This document shows, one piece after another, positions 32,371 to 42,912 of a DNA stretch of 64,000 nucleotides. The position numbers and the translations under genes were made by a program. Below the pieces are notes generated by a model. It did not search any database and had not been told where the DNA came from. It saw only the letters and a list, made by a program, of their open reading frames with translations. The DNA is from Carcinoscorpius rotundicauda (lineage: Eukaryota; Arthropoda; Merostomata; Xiphosura; Limulidae). How positions within the stretch are numbered: the first letter of the stretch is position 1; each line of letters starts with the position of its first letter. The stretch covers positions 1,674,001-1,738,000 of the forward strand of contig CM022397.1 of the NCBI GenBank assembly GCA_011833715.1, written 5' to 3'.

Positions 32371-33040
32371 CAGCTCCGGTTTACCCTTTAAAAAGTCCTA
32401 AAACAAATAATAGCCTGCCTTGTCGAACACAGTGATTTTAGCAGTAGCTTTATTTAATCATAACTCTATTTTGTAAAGAATATATAACAGCAAATAAATT
32501 ACAAATATTATGGAAAAACCGTGTAAACTTAAAAACAGCGTGTTTCCCATTCAGGCATGAACCCTCTGGTGGAAAATTATATAACTAATATGACTTACAC
32601 CCGAGCATGCTTGTTTGGCATTCTTTCTACGACACTTATTGGTCTAAATAATAAATCAAATACTGTGAACATCTTTCATAAATCGCCAGAATCAAAAGTA
32701 GAACTATACAGATATAAATGTGGAGGTTTCAATCCACTCAAATTGAAATGTTTCGCTTAGTTACCATGTCGTTACAGGTAGTATATTTTGATGTTTGTTT
32801 ATCACCAAAGTTTCTCCATCCGTTTCATTGTCTTTACACAAGTGTCTCCTGTTTGGAGGACATTCATAAAGAACAATATTTTTCGTTGGAACCCTCTATT
32901 GTCCACAGGCCAACCAATCTAGCCAGTTGTTCAACACTTACTCGTGTTATGGTTTTGAAACAGATATTATTTATAGTTCCACATCCTTGAGCAGTTTAAA
33001 AATATATTTTTATTTTCACGGTCGATTTAAAAGATTGTTA
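32371..33040. other. No gene supported
   Basis: Two overlapping plus-strand open frames (32557-32760 and 32718-32990; 67 and 90 codons) have no recognisable family. Nothing else is seen. Confidence 0.45.
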
Positions 33041-33274
33041 CGGTTTTAACTTGTTTAGAGCTTCACTCAAAGCCCCTCGACAGCTGTCTGCTTCAAGAGT
33101 CCATAATTTAGCAGTAAATGACTAGAGAAGAGACAGCTAGTTAACATCACCCACCGCCAACTCTTGGGCTGGTTTCTTACCAACGAGTAGTGGAGTTGAC
33201 AGTCACATTATTAAGCCCCAACGGCTAATAGGGCGACCAAATTCAATGACAGGATTCGAACCCGCGACCCGCAG
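33041..33274 (-). mobile_element. SINE-A, diverged
   Basis: GAGCTTCACTCAAAGCCCCT, CCACCGCCAACTCTTGGGC and the head GGATTCGAACCCGCGACCC are present. The A-box end is missing. Confidence 0.85.
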
Positions 33275-33596
33275 TTTAAAATATGAAATCAAGTATTTCT
33301 TATGTATTATTGAAAATAAATCGTTTTGACTTATGACAAATCACAAATCTTCTTATGGGTGGAGGAACTCAGAATAATATTTAGTAATGGTACAAAGAAA
33401 CTATGTGAGTTTAGTAAGAGGCCCGGCACGGCCATCCTTGGATTCTCCAGAGTCCCAAGTTAAACCTTAAAATATAATTGTAAGAATCACCTCTATTTAT
33501 TTGGACGCATAACATAGTACTGAACCTAGTGCTCTATTCCCCGCCAGATTGAATATTATATTTTAGCGTTATAAGTCACAAAGTTACTAAGACATA

Positions 33597-33858
33597 GAGG
33601 TCTGGCATGGCCAGGTGATTAAGGCACATGACTAGTACTCTGAGAATCCCGAGTTCGAATCCCTGTCACACGAAACATGCTCGTCCTTTCAGCTCTGGGA
33701 GCGTTATATGTTGCGGCCAATCCCACTATTTTTGGTAAAAGAGCACCCCAAGAGTTAGCGGTGGGTGGAGACGACTGCCTGCCTTCCCTTTAGTCTTACA
33801 CTTCTAAATGAGGGACAGCTAACGCAGGTAGCCCTTGTGTAGCTTTGCACAAAATTTA
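33597..33858 (+). mobile_element. SINE-A, near full length
   Basis: TCTGGCATGGCCAGGTG (A box), GAGTTCGAATCCC (B box), the body and the tail TTGTGTAGCTTTGCAC. A short GGCCCGGCACGGCC head remnant also lies at about 33421. Confidence 0.92.
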
Positions 33859-34297
33859 CTAAGAAAATAACTCTTTTTGTTCAACTTTGTAATCAGTCCA
33901 AGTGAATGAAAAAATCTGCTATCGTCAAAATAAAAAAATATATATTCGGCAGTTCTGTTCCTTATTTATAGCATAAGAGAAATGTTGTGCACTATATGGA
34001 AGGTTTAAATAAATAGTTTTGTGTCGGATAACTGTTAACGAACCACGAAGCGTTAAAACTAATTCAAGTGATATATTTGAGGCGCCATCTTAAAATACAT
34101 TTTGTAATTAATATGTAGCAGTTATGTTTGTCAAAAATGTGTTTTATGAATGGTAGTAATGAAAAAAATATTAGAAGGAATTCAAAACTGATCATATTAA
34201 CATCAACAACGTTAACTGCTCAGTGTGTTATTTGTGAAAACGCGGTGCTAATCATTACAGTTCAACGTATAATACTTACCGCATTTGTTTACCCTGC
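33859..34297. other. No feature recognised
   Basis: An 88-codon open frame (34128-34394) runs into the local duplication and has no family resemblance. Confidence 0.45.
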
Positions 34298-34475
34298 GTG
34301 TCTGCTCGAAAACGAAACCAAAACCAACAAAGCTCTGTCTAAACATATCAACATCAGAATGAACTTACCGCATCTAGTTGTCCTGAACTGTTAAGTCAGA
34401 AACGTGTTTCTGCTCTGAAACGAAATCAGGACCAACAAAGCTTTATTTAAACGTGTTAATTGTTGTAGTATTTGT
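34298..34475. repeat. Local duplication, 108-bp offset
   Basis: TCTGCTC, ACGAAA and ACCAACAAAGCT recur 108 bp apart (34301 and 34409) with moderate divergence. Fewer than two copies are present. Confidence 0.7.
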
Positions 34476-34800
34476 GTTAACATTAGAATTACGTTGATTA
34501 ACAATGTTATCTTTATTGTTTCAGATTCGACCGAACTGTTACAAGATGTTTAACAAAACAGTTTGTAATTTTTTCATACGTACGGTCTTCAGTTTTTCAA
34601 TTCACTCCAGTCAGTTTTGGAGTTTTCGTTCATGGAGCGTCATGACAAAACGTTCAGTGGGTTTTCTTGTTTTTAATAAACTGTGTTAAAAACAGTTCAT
34701 CTTGAAAAAAGATTGCACTTTCTAATTAATCGAACCAAATTAACTTTCAAAATCAAACTTTAAATATATATTTATTATACGATTATAACGATAAATTCGA
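34476..34800. other. No feature recognised
   Basis: A 61-codon open frame starting at 34504 passes an acceptor-like TTGTTTCAG, but the peptide resembles no family. Confidence 0.45.
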
Positions 34801-34998
34801 AAGGGGGCAGACGTGTTTCAGTGGGCTCGAACTAAGAATCAGAGGCCCTTGATTCACGTCCTATTGTCACATATACGAACTCTGTAGATTAGAGCCCTGT
34901 GTGCGTTATAAGAGTAACAGTGAAATCTTACTATTCAACAGACAAGAGGAGTCCAAATGTATGTACGACTACACAGAGATAGTCCTTTAAGAAAACTT
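34801..34998 (+). mobile_element. Decayed tRNA-headed SINE (SINE-A-like)
   Basis: TTTCAGTGGGCTCGAACTAA, a weak B box, GCGTTATAAGAGTAACAGTG and CACAGAGATAGTCCTTTAAG follow SINE-A order at low similarity. Confidence 0.55.
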
Positions 34999-35296
34999 CC
35001 ATAAAAATAAACTAACTCCAAAAGAACTGAACAAGTTGTCCAAATATCTACACAACAGCTTAGGCTGAAGTGTGAATTTTTTTCTCACTGAAACCCATTT
35101 TTCGTGGCACATTTATAATATCACACGTTTATAGAGATCACCATTCTTTTCCTGTTACCTACAAAAATGTTTAGTACACGTTACATAGCGTGTAACATAA
35201 TGTAACGTACGATATAGTATTGAAAAGTTGCTGGCAATAAGACTAAATTTACATGAACAATACTCGATTTTCTCATATTAAGAAGAGACAAAAATA

Positions 35297-35595
35297 TTCG
35301 AATTGACTTGTTTGTTTGTTTTGAATTTCGCACAAAGCTACTCGAGGGCTATCTACGCTAGCCGTCCCTAATTTAGCAGTGTAAGACTAGAGGGAAGGCA
35401 GTTAGTCATCACCACCCACCGCCAACTCTTGGGCTACGTTTTTACCAACGAATAGTAGGATTTACCGTGACATTATAACGCCCCCACGGCTGGGAGGGCG
35501 AGCATGTTTCGCGCGACGGGGATTCGAACCCGCGACCCTCAGATTATGAGTCGCACGCCTTAACACTCTTGGTCATGCCGGGCCTTTCGAATTGA
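35297..35595 (-). mobile_element. SINE-A, full length, 10-bp target-site duplication
   Basis: TTCGAATTGA occurs at 35297-35306 and 35586-35595. The body (35307-35585) is complete and close to consensus, with the GCGCGAC subtype head (TTTCGCGCGACGGGGATTCG). Confidence 0.96.
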
Positions 35596-36663
35596 TAGGA
35601 TGTGCATTAGATTCTGGAGCTAAACTGTATTGGAACAGATTAGCAGAGCATGAAACAACTTTGTAGGTTTCAGAGACTGTTCTTTTGATAAGACGAAATA
35701 GTTTTTCTCCCACTGCCGTTAACGATTCTTAGACCTCGCAGAGAAATGAAAAGTGTTGTGTTTTTTTCTGAGCATGTCTATGGAGGGTTATCGTTTAGGA
35801 ACAAACTAATTAACTTCCTTAGTTTCGTATTGTTGAATGATAATTAAAACAATACTGTACTTCGTAAATAGAGGTTATGTCAGAAACAAAGAGTACCCTC
35901 AGGTCAGTCGTGTCCAAAGCGCAAAACGTGTGTATAACGCTTGCAGAACTAAATATTTCTTTAAAAGTCACACATCAAACACCTTTCACTATAACCAACC
36001 TGGCAACCTAATATTAGACCTTCTGAGACTCCCACTGAAATAACAGGCATTAACCAGTTATAAAGAGGTTATACTGTGGGATATCGGTAAACGGTATTCG
36101 CAGAACAGATAACATATTGTGGCATACCTTAAAACAAACAATTCACTTATGTTTCACAAGATCCTCGCGAGAGAAACCATTGTGTACTTCTAAACAAACG
36201 TATAGTTTAAATTTAGGAAGCTTTTGTCTTATTATATATTAATCCATCTCCAAAACAATATTTGTTTTTCTGGTTTCAGCTGAGGAAAACGACTTTGACC
36301 TGACCCGTCTTTATATCTTCTTTACAGGAAGTCTTTTTTTTCTTTTTCGATCTTTTTTATTTTGTTTTATTTGTTATACCTATCATTGGAAATACTTTCT
36401 GTTAAATATATTTATCCGAATAATTCTGTTTATCAGCGTCGCTAAATACAGATATATCACCAACGATATTTTATCCACGTGGCTACACACAGAATTACCA
36501 CTTGTCAAGTGTTAATAAGAGGATTCAACACATTAGCCTAGCCCTCAGCAACTTCAACCTAAACCAGTAACCGGATTTTACGTGTCCAACGTTACAGAAA
36601 TAGTTCGTGGCTCAGCCACTCTTGGGTAATGACCTGTCAAGTACATATGCACTATTCTAAATA
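35596..36663. other. No feature recognised
   Basis: Unique AT-rich DNA up to the PLE. A 68-codon open frame (35837-36043) has no recognised family. Confidence 0.5.
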
Positions 36664-37125
36664 AGAAAGACCCGACTGATTATGACTCTAGCGTTACCTT
36701 TATCTGCTTTCAGAAAGTTTATGTTTTTGTCTTGTTTTAGATTTTTAATGGAATTAATGTCTCTTTTTTGTAAGATTGTCTTTTAGCTTTCTGTTTTGTG
36801 GAATTATGTTGATGGTTTTGTGAGAAAATTCTTTGAAAAAAATCGTTTAAGATGTTGTTTTTAGGTGTTTCTGGAAAACATAAATTTTTAATTTTATCTG
36901 GGAAGTTTGGCTGTTAGATGTCAATAGAATTATCTATGTTGTCTTCTTTCTGTTGGTTGTTTTTTATTGTTTTTGTTTTCTGTAGAAAGTATCACAAATC
37001 TCCTGGCTAGATCTTCTAAACATGTTTTGATTTCTATGGTTGGAATGCACCTAGGTGCTATTGCGAAGTTGAGTTCTTTGTTAAGTAGATGTATCTCGTC
37101 TGTGTTTAGCTGTCGGTTTAGTTTT
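36664..37125 (-). mobile_element. PLE copy 2, inverted N-terminal part
   Basis: Read on the minus strand, this encodes the N-terminal region of a Penelope-like RT: HLLNKELNFAIAPRCIPTIE (within the open frame 36930-37157), then degraded sequence with NIIPQNRKLKDNLTKK and, in another frame, NFLKADKGNARVII near 36680-36725. The last piece is the first conserved RT-region motif (ADKGN). Orientation is opposite to the RT/GIY-YIG part that follows. About 250 residues between ADKGN and YVDD are absent. Confidence 0.88.
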
Positions 37126-38062
37126 ATGACACAAGTTGAAACACAAACTATTAACACAGCATTACATCCACCACTGGTACAGATATGCGAGATTCACAAC
37201 TACAGAACACATACTTAATTTTTTTCAATCACATTAACTCTACACATCCCAACATTAACTTCACATGTGAACAGGAAGAAAGCAATCAATTATCCTTTCT
37301 TTATCTCAAAATTACAAGAACCGATACACAATTCAAAACCGAAATCCATCGAAAAATCACCCATACTGAACTATACATTCCTTGGGACTCAGCATATGAA
37401 ACAAAACACTCGACAAATAAACAAAAACAAGATAAACACAGCCATAAAACTATGCTTACCAGATAAAATTAACGATAAATTAGACAAAATAAAACAATAT
37501 TTCATCAACATCAATAAGTTTCCATCACAAACCGTAGAAAACATTATACGCACACACCTAGACAGAAAGCAAAATCAACCAACAAATATAAATATATCTC
37601 ACGAATAAAAAAATCACGAAACCATATACTGCTGCATACTATATATCCCCAAAATCAGCAGATAAATAACTAACATTTGGCAAAAACTAGTAACAAAATA
37701 TGACATTCCAGTTAACACTAAATTTATTCAAAAAAAAGGCACAAAACTGAGGTCTAAACTATGTAAGAACTACACTGACAAACACCACACCAACATTATT
37801 TATAAAATACAATGTGACAACTGCCACGACTTCTATATTGGGGAAACAAGTAGAAAAATGGAAACAAGATTCAAAGAACATAAAAAGTCACCTTCACACG
37901 TTTTCGAACACTGCAAGTCAAATGGACACAACACAACCATAGAAAACACTCAAATACTAAATAAAGAAACAAACATAAACGCAAAATCAAAGAAGCCTTA
38001 CTTATACAACAACTCAAACCCAAAATAAACCAATATAAAGGAACGCCTTTGTACCTATATTA
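37126..38062 (+). mobile_element. PLE copy 2: RT C-part and GIY-YIG endonuclease, degraded
   Basis: TINTALHPPL opens the segment. The YVDD codons present in copy 1 are removed by a deletion of about 17 bp near 37180. The frame continues as 37185-37466, shifts, and resumes within 37267-37608 (CLPDKINDKLDKIKQYF). The GIY-YIG core follows at about 37795-37890 (NIIYKIQC, CHDFYIGETS, METRFKEHKK), then after another shift a PLE-type C-terminus (LKPKINQYKGTPLYLY, stop near 38060). Several frameshifts make it non-functional. It is about nine-tenths identical to copy 1 by eye. Confidence 0.93.
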
Positions 38063-38316
38063 AATATAATAAATAAAATTATATATTCAAACATCTAACA
38101 CCGCCCTCTACATTCCGACACTCAGTTACACAACCCCTTCCAAACATGTGGCCAGCTTCCGGTCAGTTACCTCTTTCTTTCTTTGTGAACCTGACGATGA
38201 CCGAAGGAGGTCGAAACGTTGATCGCTCTTCTAAGTAAAATATTTTCTCAACCCAAACGAGCCGTTTTTGAATACATATTTCTCTACAAGTGAGTTTTCT
38301 CTTCATCACTAAAAAT
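38063..38316 (+). mobile_element. PLE copy 2, 3' terminal region
   Basis: Non-coding end of the element. It holds CTGACGATGACCGAAGGAGG then TCGAAACGTT (38191-38220), GAGCGATC-like spacer, AACCCAAACGAGCCGTTTTT and an end near TTTTCTCTTCATCACT. Partial copies occur inverted at 22764-22855 and 27331-27407, which defines this as a terminal repeat (pLTR-like) sequence. Confidence 0.85.
38191..38220 (+). ncRNA. Hammerhead-like motif in PLE terminus (candidate)
   Basis: CTGACGA fits the hammerhead CUGANGA box, GACC/GGTC can form stem II around GAAGGA, and GAAA follows directly. One extra U sits between the CUGANGA box and stem II. Hammerhead ribozymes are known in PLE terminal repeats. The cleavage site and stems I and III were not established here, so activity is unproven. 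Confidence 0.4.
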
Positions 38317-38603
38317 TATTATGAATGTAAAACATAACACACGAGATTTAGGTTTAGGCGAGTCGCTGAAGGTAATTAGGTTCAGATTACTTTGTTCTCT
38401 TTCTTAAAATGTTTTAATTCTAGGAATGATCCATTATTTTTGTTTGCTTATGGTTTGTTTTTGTGCTCGTTCCATTTCGCATGAATTTCTGCTTCTTGAA
38501 ATGTGTTAAAATAAAGCCATCTCTTAATATACAAATAGAAACTCCCAATTACAATATTACGTGAAGAGAAGAACTTGTATACTTATTATACTTTGTAATT
38601 CAG

Positions 38604-38885
38604 TTTGGTATATTTTGAATTTCTCGCAAAGCTACACCAGGACTATCTGCGCTAGCCGTTCCTAATTTAGCAGTATAAGACTAGGGGAAAGTCAGCTAGT
38701 CATCACTACCCATCGCCAACTCTTGGGCTACTCTTTTATCAATGAATAGTGAGATTGACCGTCACATTTAAAAAGCCATAAAGCCGTCGGGTAAGAGGGC
38801 GAGCATGTTTGTTGTGACGGGAATTCAAACCCTCGACCCTTGGATTACGAGTCGAATGTCTTAGCCACCTGGCCATGTCGGACCC
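38604..38885 (-). mobile_element. SINE-A, near full length
   Basis: TATTTTGAATTTCTCGCAAAG to GCCACCTGGCCATGTCGGACC. Complete with scattered changes and a 10-bp insertion before the GTCGGGTAAGAGGGCGAGC motif. Confidence 0.93.
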
Positions 38886-38915
38886 TTATAATTGGGTTAC
38901 ATTGTCTTAGGAATA

Positions 38916-39387
38916 TTAATAATGTGGTTACACTGTACTACAGTTATTAATAATGGGGTTATACTGTTCTACAATTATTAATAATGGGTTTATACTGTAC
39001 TACAGTTATTAATAATGTGGTTATACAGTACTACAATTATTAATAATGTGGTTATACAGTACTACAATTATTAATAATGTGGTTATACAGTACTACAATT
39101 ATTAATAATGTGGTTATACAATACTACAATTATTACTAATGTGGTTATACAGTACTACAATTATTAATAATGTGGTTATACAGTACTACAATTATTAATA
39201 ATGTGGTTATACAGTACTACAATTATTAATAATGTGGTTATACAGTACTACAATTATTAATAATGTGGTTATACAGTACTACAATTATCAATAATGTGGT
39301 TATACAGTACTACAATCTTTAATAATGTGGTTATACAGTACTACAATTATCAATAATGTGGTTATACAGTACTACAATCTTTAATAA
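38916..39387. repeat. Minisatellite, 31 bp x 15
   Basis: AT-rich units TGGTTATACAGTACTACAAT then TATTAATAATG. The first copies are more diverged than the central ones. Confidence 0.95.
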
Positions 39388-39510
39388 AAAAAAGTACTAA
39401 AGGGAGAAGGAAGAAGATAAAACTGTGTGTTTAAATACTTAATGCAGTGTATTTTTTCTAATTGGTTACAGTTGATACATAGATGTTTCAAAAATAACAA
39501 CTATTTATAT

Positions 39511-39720
39511 GGGATACAATATCATTCCAATATTTCACTTGAATTCATTCCATGTTTTTTTTATATGGGATACAATATCATTCCAATATTTCACTTGAAT
39601 TCATTCCATGTGTTTTGTATGGGATATGATATCATTCCAATATTTCACTTGAATTCATTCCATGTGTTTTGTATGGGATATGATATCATTCCAATATTTC
39701 ACTTGAATTCACTCCATGTG
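39511..39720. repeat. Minisatellite, 54-56 bp x 4
   Basis: GGGATAYRATATCATTCCAA, TATTTCACTTGAATTCATTCC recur at 39511, 39567, 39621 and 39675. The 54-bp units keep a plus frame open by periodicity. Confidence 0.93.
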
Positions 39721-40263
39721 CATCAAGCGTATTTTTGTTCTTTACTATATCCTTAGAGATATATTCCAAAGTAATCTGCTATTTCTGTACTACAGCCTAA
39801 ATACCGACAGCTGCTGAGATTTCAGAGCCTCGTCTGTGAGTCATTCGGTAATGAAAACTTCCAACAGTGTCTTTCTCCGTATAAAGTCTAGGAATTGGAC
39901 AGTTTTTAACACAGTTTGTTGTTGTCGTATACTAAAGCGCTACAACCAATGGAAACTAAGCTCACCAGCAACAACAGAATTTGATATTTTCGTATATAAA
40001 CTGGAGCAAATATCCTCAAGCAAATTTCTCAAGCTATTGTGAAATTTCTGAATGCCTCAGGATAGTTATATAACCCGAATTTTAAATAAATGTTAAGTAC
40101 ATGGAATTGGCTAACATTTCGTTCCGAAACAATAATTACCTCAGCTGTGACACAAATCTGAGCTGAAAATTATAATACAAACAACTGAAAAGTCAACAAG
40201 TGAGTTAAAGTAAGTCGAATACGGTCGCAACTGATTTCTACTGATTGAGAAAACATCTCCAAA
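39721..40263. other. No feature recognised
   Basis: A 68-codon open frame (39836-40042) has no recognised family. Confidence 0.45.
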
Positions 40264-40385
40264 GTGAAAGTTCTTATAACACAGTTGCAATGTGAAAGTT
40301 CTTACAACACAGTTGCAATGTGAAAGTTCTTATAACACATTTGCAATGTGAAAGTTCTTACAAAACAGTTGCAATGTGAAAGTCC
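40264..40385. repeat. Minisatellite, 28 bp x 4.4
   Basis: Units GTGAAAGTTCTTATAACACA then GTTGCAAT. Confidence 0.93.
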
Positions 40386-40834
40386 TTGTCGTTTTAATAA
40401 ATGTTTTGACATTATTTACCCTACTATCCTCACATAATAATGTGCCTCACATTTTCCCAGATTAAGATGGACTACACACTAAAACTATGTAAACAATATC
40501 CCTTTGCCGAATTTGCTAACTAAACGAGATCAATGTTATATTAAATTGCGTGAAGTAAAACTAAAAAAAATCCAGTGTTTGTGTGAACATGAATGAAAAA
40601 TTTTGGAAAGCTGCGGTAAAGAACTTCAGCCGCAAACTGTTTATATCTGAAGCTTTCATCCGGATGCACTGCATTGTGAACTTAGATTGTGTATCTTTCT
40701 ATCCTTCTGAAGTCTTTACCACCTTATCGATTTGTCTGTGAGGCGTGAAGAATATAAAACCTGGAATGCTAATACACCATCTCGTGTACAGCGTATTTCA
40801 GTATCGCATAAAACGTTTTTGCAATTATGTAAGA
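40386..40834. other. No feature recognised
   Basis: It may include older LINE sequence upstream of the RT remnant below, but I could not align it. Confidence 0.4.
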
Positions 40835-41680
40835 CGCAAGTCTAGGGGTAGATGTTGTAATGGTCAAATATTTGTATTAAGGAATACTATAAAACGGTCT
40901 TTGGAATGACAGTTTTTGTTACCTCTGAACTTTGTGGATTTTAAGAGATCCACTGATAGTGCGCATCAGGAGAGTCTATGGAGTATCTTGTGTCTGTATG
41001 GTATTCACGTTGAAGTAATCTAAATGATAAGTGTACTGTATGAAGGTTTTATGTGCAGTATATTACGTGGAAGAAGACATCCCTCACCTTGATTGATGTA
41101 AGTACTAGTGGTAGACAAGGATGTATGCTTTCTATTGTTCATTGTTACTGACTAGGCCATGAAGAAGTCCACAAGAAACATGCGCACAAACATCAGATGG
41201 ACATCTACGTACTATCTGGAAAGTTAAAATTATGTTGAGGACCTAAGTATCACATCAGTACCTTTTGTCAGATGAAACAAGAAACCTCGAGTGTCAGCAG
41301 CAACTCTCAGAGGACCAGTCTGAAAGCTACATCATCATGACAGAATTGGCGAAGACTGAGGTAAAGTCACAGTTACAGTTGCAAATAAATAAGCAGAAAA
41401 TCTGTAAAAGTCAGTAGCCGGTTTACACACCTGGGAATCGTAACTGACAAGTAAAGAGGAGGGGATGTTGATGTGAATGCTTGGATCAAGAATGCTAGAT
41501 ATGAATTGTCACAACTAAAACCATTATTAAGGTCCTACAAGAGTTCTCTCAAGACCAGACTGCAGCTATTCATTACCAATGTAAAAATTCCATATTGTTC
41601 TATGGATCAGACAACTAGAAAACGGTAAAAAGAGTGACAGGAAGCTAATTGTATTTATCTACGATATCTTAGCAAAATGG
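40835..41680 (+). mobile_element. Decayed non-LTR (LINE) reverse transcriptase
   Basis: Reading across all three plus frames recovers RT motifs in the right order: GRCCNGQIFVLRNTIKRSLE (40847 on), NFVDFKRSTDSAHQESLWSI (40928 on), MISVLYEGFM, SGRQGC (41107 on), AMKKSTRNMRTNIRW (about 41158), LQINKQK, FTHLGI (41421 on), then NARYELSQLKPLL and SLKTRLQLFITNVK (about 41480-41590). The arrangement matches invertebrate endonuclease/RT LINEs of an RTE-like type; the clade is uncertain. Stops and frameshifts are frequent, and the FADD catalytic box is not intact. Confidence 0.88.
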
Positions 41681-42022
41681 ATGTTTGTAACCGACAAGAC
41701 AGGAAGGCATAATGATAGGTGCCACTAGTAGTAAATGGATGTATATAGCCAACAGGACAGGAAGGCATCACGGTAGATACTACTATCAGGAAATGGATGT
41801 ATATAGACAATAGGACAGGAAAGCATCATGGTAGATACCACTATCAGGAAATGGATGTATATAGACAATAGGACAGGAAAGCATCATGGTAGATACTACT
41901 ATCAGGAAATGGATGTATATAGACAATAGGACAGGAAAGTATTATGGTATATATCACTAGCAAAAAATGAATGTTTATGGCCGATAAAACAGGAAAGTAT
42001 CATGATATTACAAGCAGAAAAT
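41675..42022. repeat. Minisatellite, 58 bp x 6
   Basis: AAATGGATGTATATAG, ACAGGAAAGCATCATGG and TAGATACTACTATCAGG recur at a 58-bp period from 41675, starting right where the LINE RT similarity fades. Confidence 0.94.
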
Positions 42023-42566
42023 AGGTGTGAATTAGCTTTGTGCTAAAAAAAGTACAAGGGTGTTATAAAAGAGGCCTTATCCCTTGGTGCGAGGAGGACT
42101 AAATAATAAATATTTTCCTCACCTGTCGTAGAATTACATTGGCATTATGTATTTATTTCCTTGATTACTGAACTGGACGTCTGTATGGCTGAAGAGGCAA
42201 CTCTTTCACACTGTTATACCGCAAAATAAATTCACCATATTTTGCTCCAGTTTGGACATCTTTCATTACGAACGAAAGTGGTTAATAAATGATAAAATTT
42301 CAAATTTTCTAAGAGAACTCAACTTCACATTAAGAGTTTACAACAGTTATACTAACTAAAAACACAAATAAGGTATCATTGACTATCTCATTACAGATTT
42401 TTGGTGAACCAGAACCTATCGAAACTTTAAACCAAAGGATGATAAACAGCACAGAGTTCATCACACATTCATTCAAAAGTGAATCATTTTGTAAAATTTT
42501 GAGATACTGTTTATGCTATCTGGTAAAAACAGATTAGAAAGTGGTTTTATTTCTATCAATAGAAAA
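42023..42566. other. No feature recognised
   Basis: Unique AT-rich DNA. Confidence 0.5.
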
Positions 42567-42658
42567 CCTTCTGTTTACTATATAGATTTCCTTCTGTTTA
42601 CTCTATAGGTTTTCTTCTGTTTACTCTATAGATTTCCTTCTGTTTACTCTATAGATTT
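42567..42658. repeat. Minisatellite, 23 bp x 4
   Basis: Units TTCCTTCTGTTTACTCTATA then GAT. Confidence 0.93.
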
Positions 42659-42736
42659 GTTATTAAAATATTATCGTCTCTCACAATGTTGTTATCTACT
42701 GAATTTATGACTGATAACGACAACTTTGTACCTAAA

Positions 42737-42792
42737 ACAATAAGTATTGTATTGTAGTGTGGTAAAACAATAAATATTGTATTGTAGTGTGA
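42737..42792. repeat. 29-bp tandem duplication
   Basis: ACAATAARTATTGTATTGTA then GTGTG occurs twice. Confidence 0.85.
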
Positions 42793-42798
42793 AAAGAA

Positions 42799-42912
42799 TC
42801 CGGTGGAACAGCGGTAAGTCTTCGGATTTACAACGCTGTAGTCGTGGGTTCGATTCCCCTTGGTGGTCATAGCATATAGCCTAATGTGACTCTGTTATAA
42901 GACAACACATAA
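42799..42912 (+). mobile_element. SINE-C, near full length
   Basis: GGTGGAACAGCGGTAAGTC (A box), GGATTTACAACGCTGTAGTC, GGGTTCGATTCCCCTTGG (B box), AGCATATAGCCTAATGTGAC and CTCTGTTATAAGACAACAC. Confidence 0.92.

Noticed and set aside
37267..37608. Separate 113-codon gene
   Set aside because: Its first half is a shadow frame over the PLE RT; only the second half is in the PLE frame after a frameshift.
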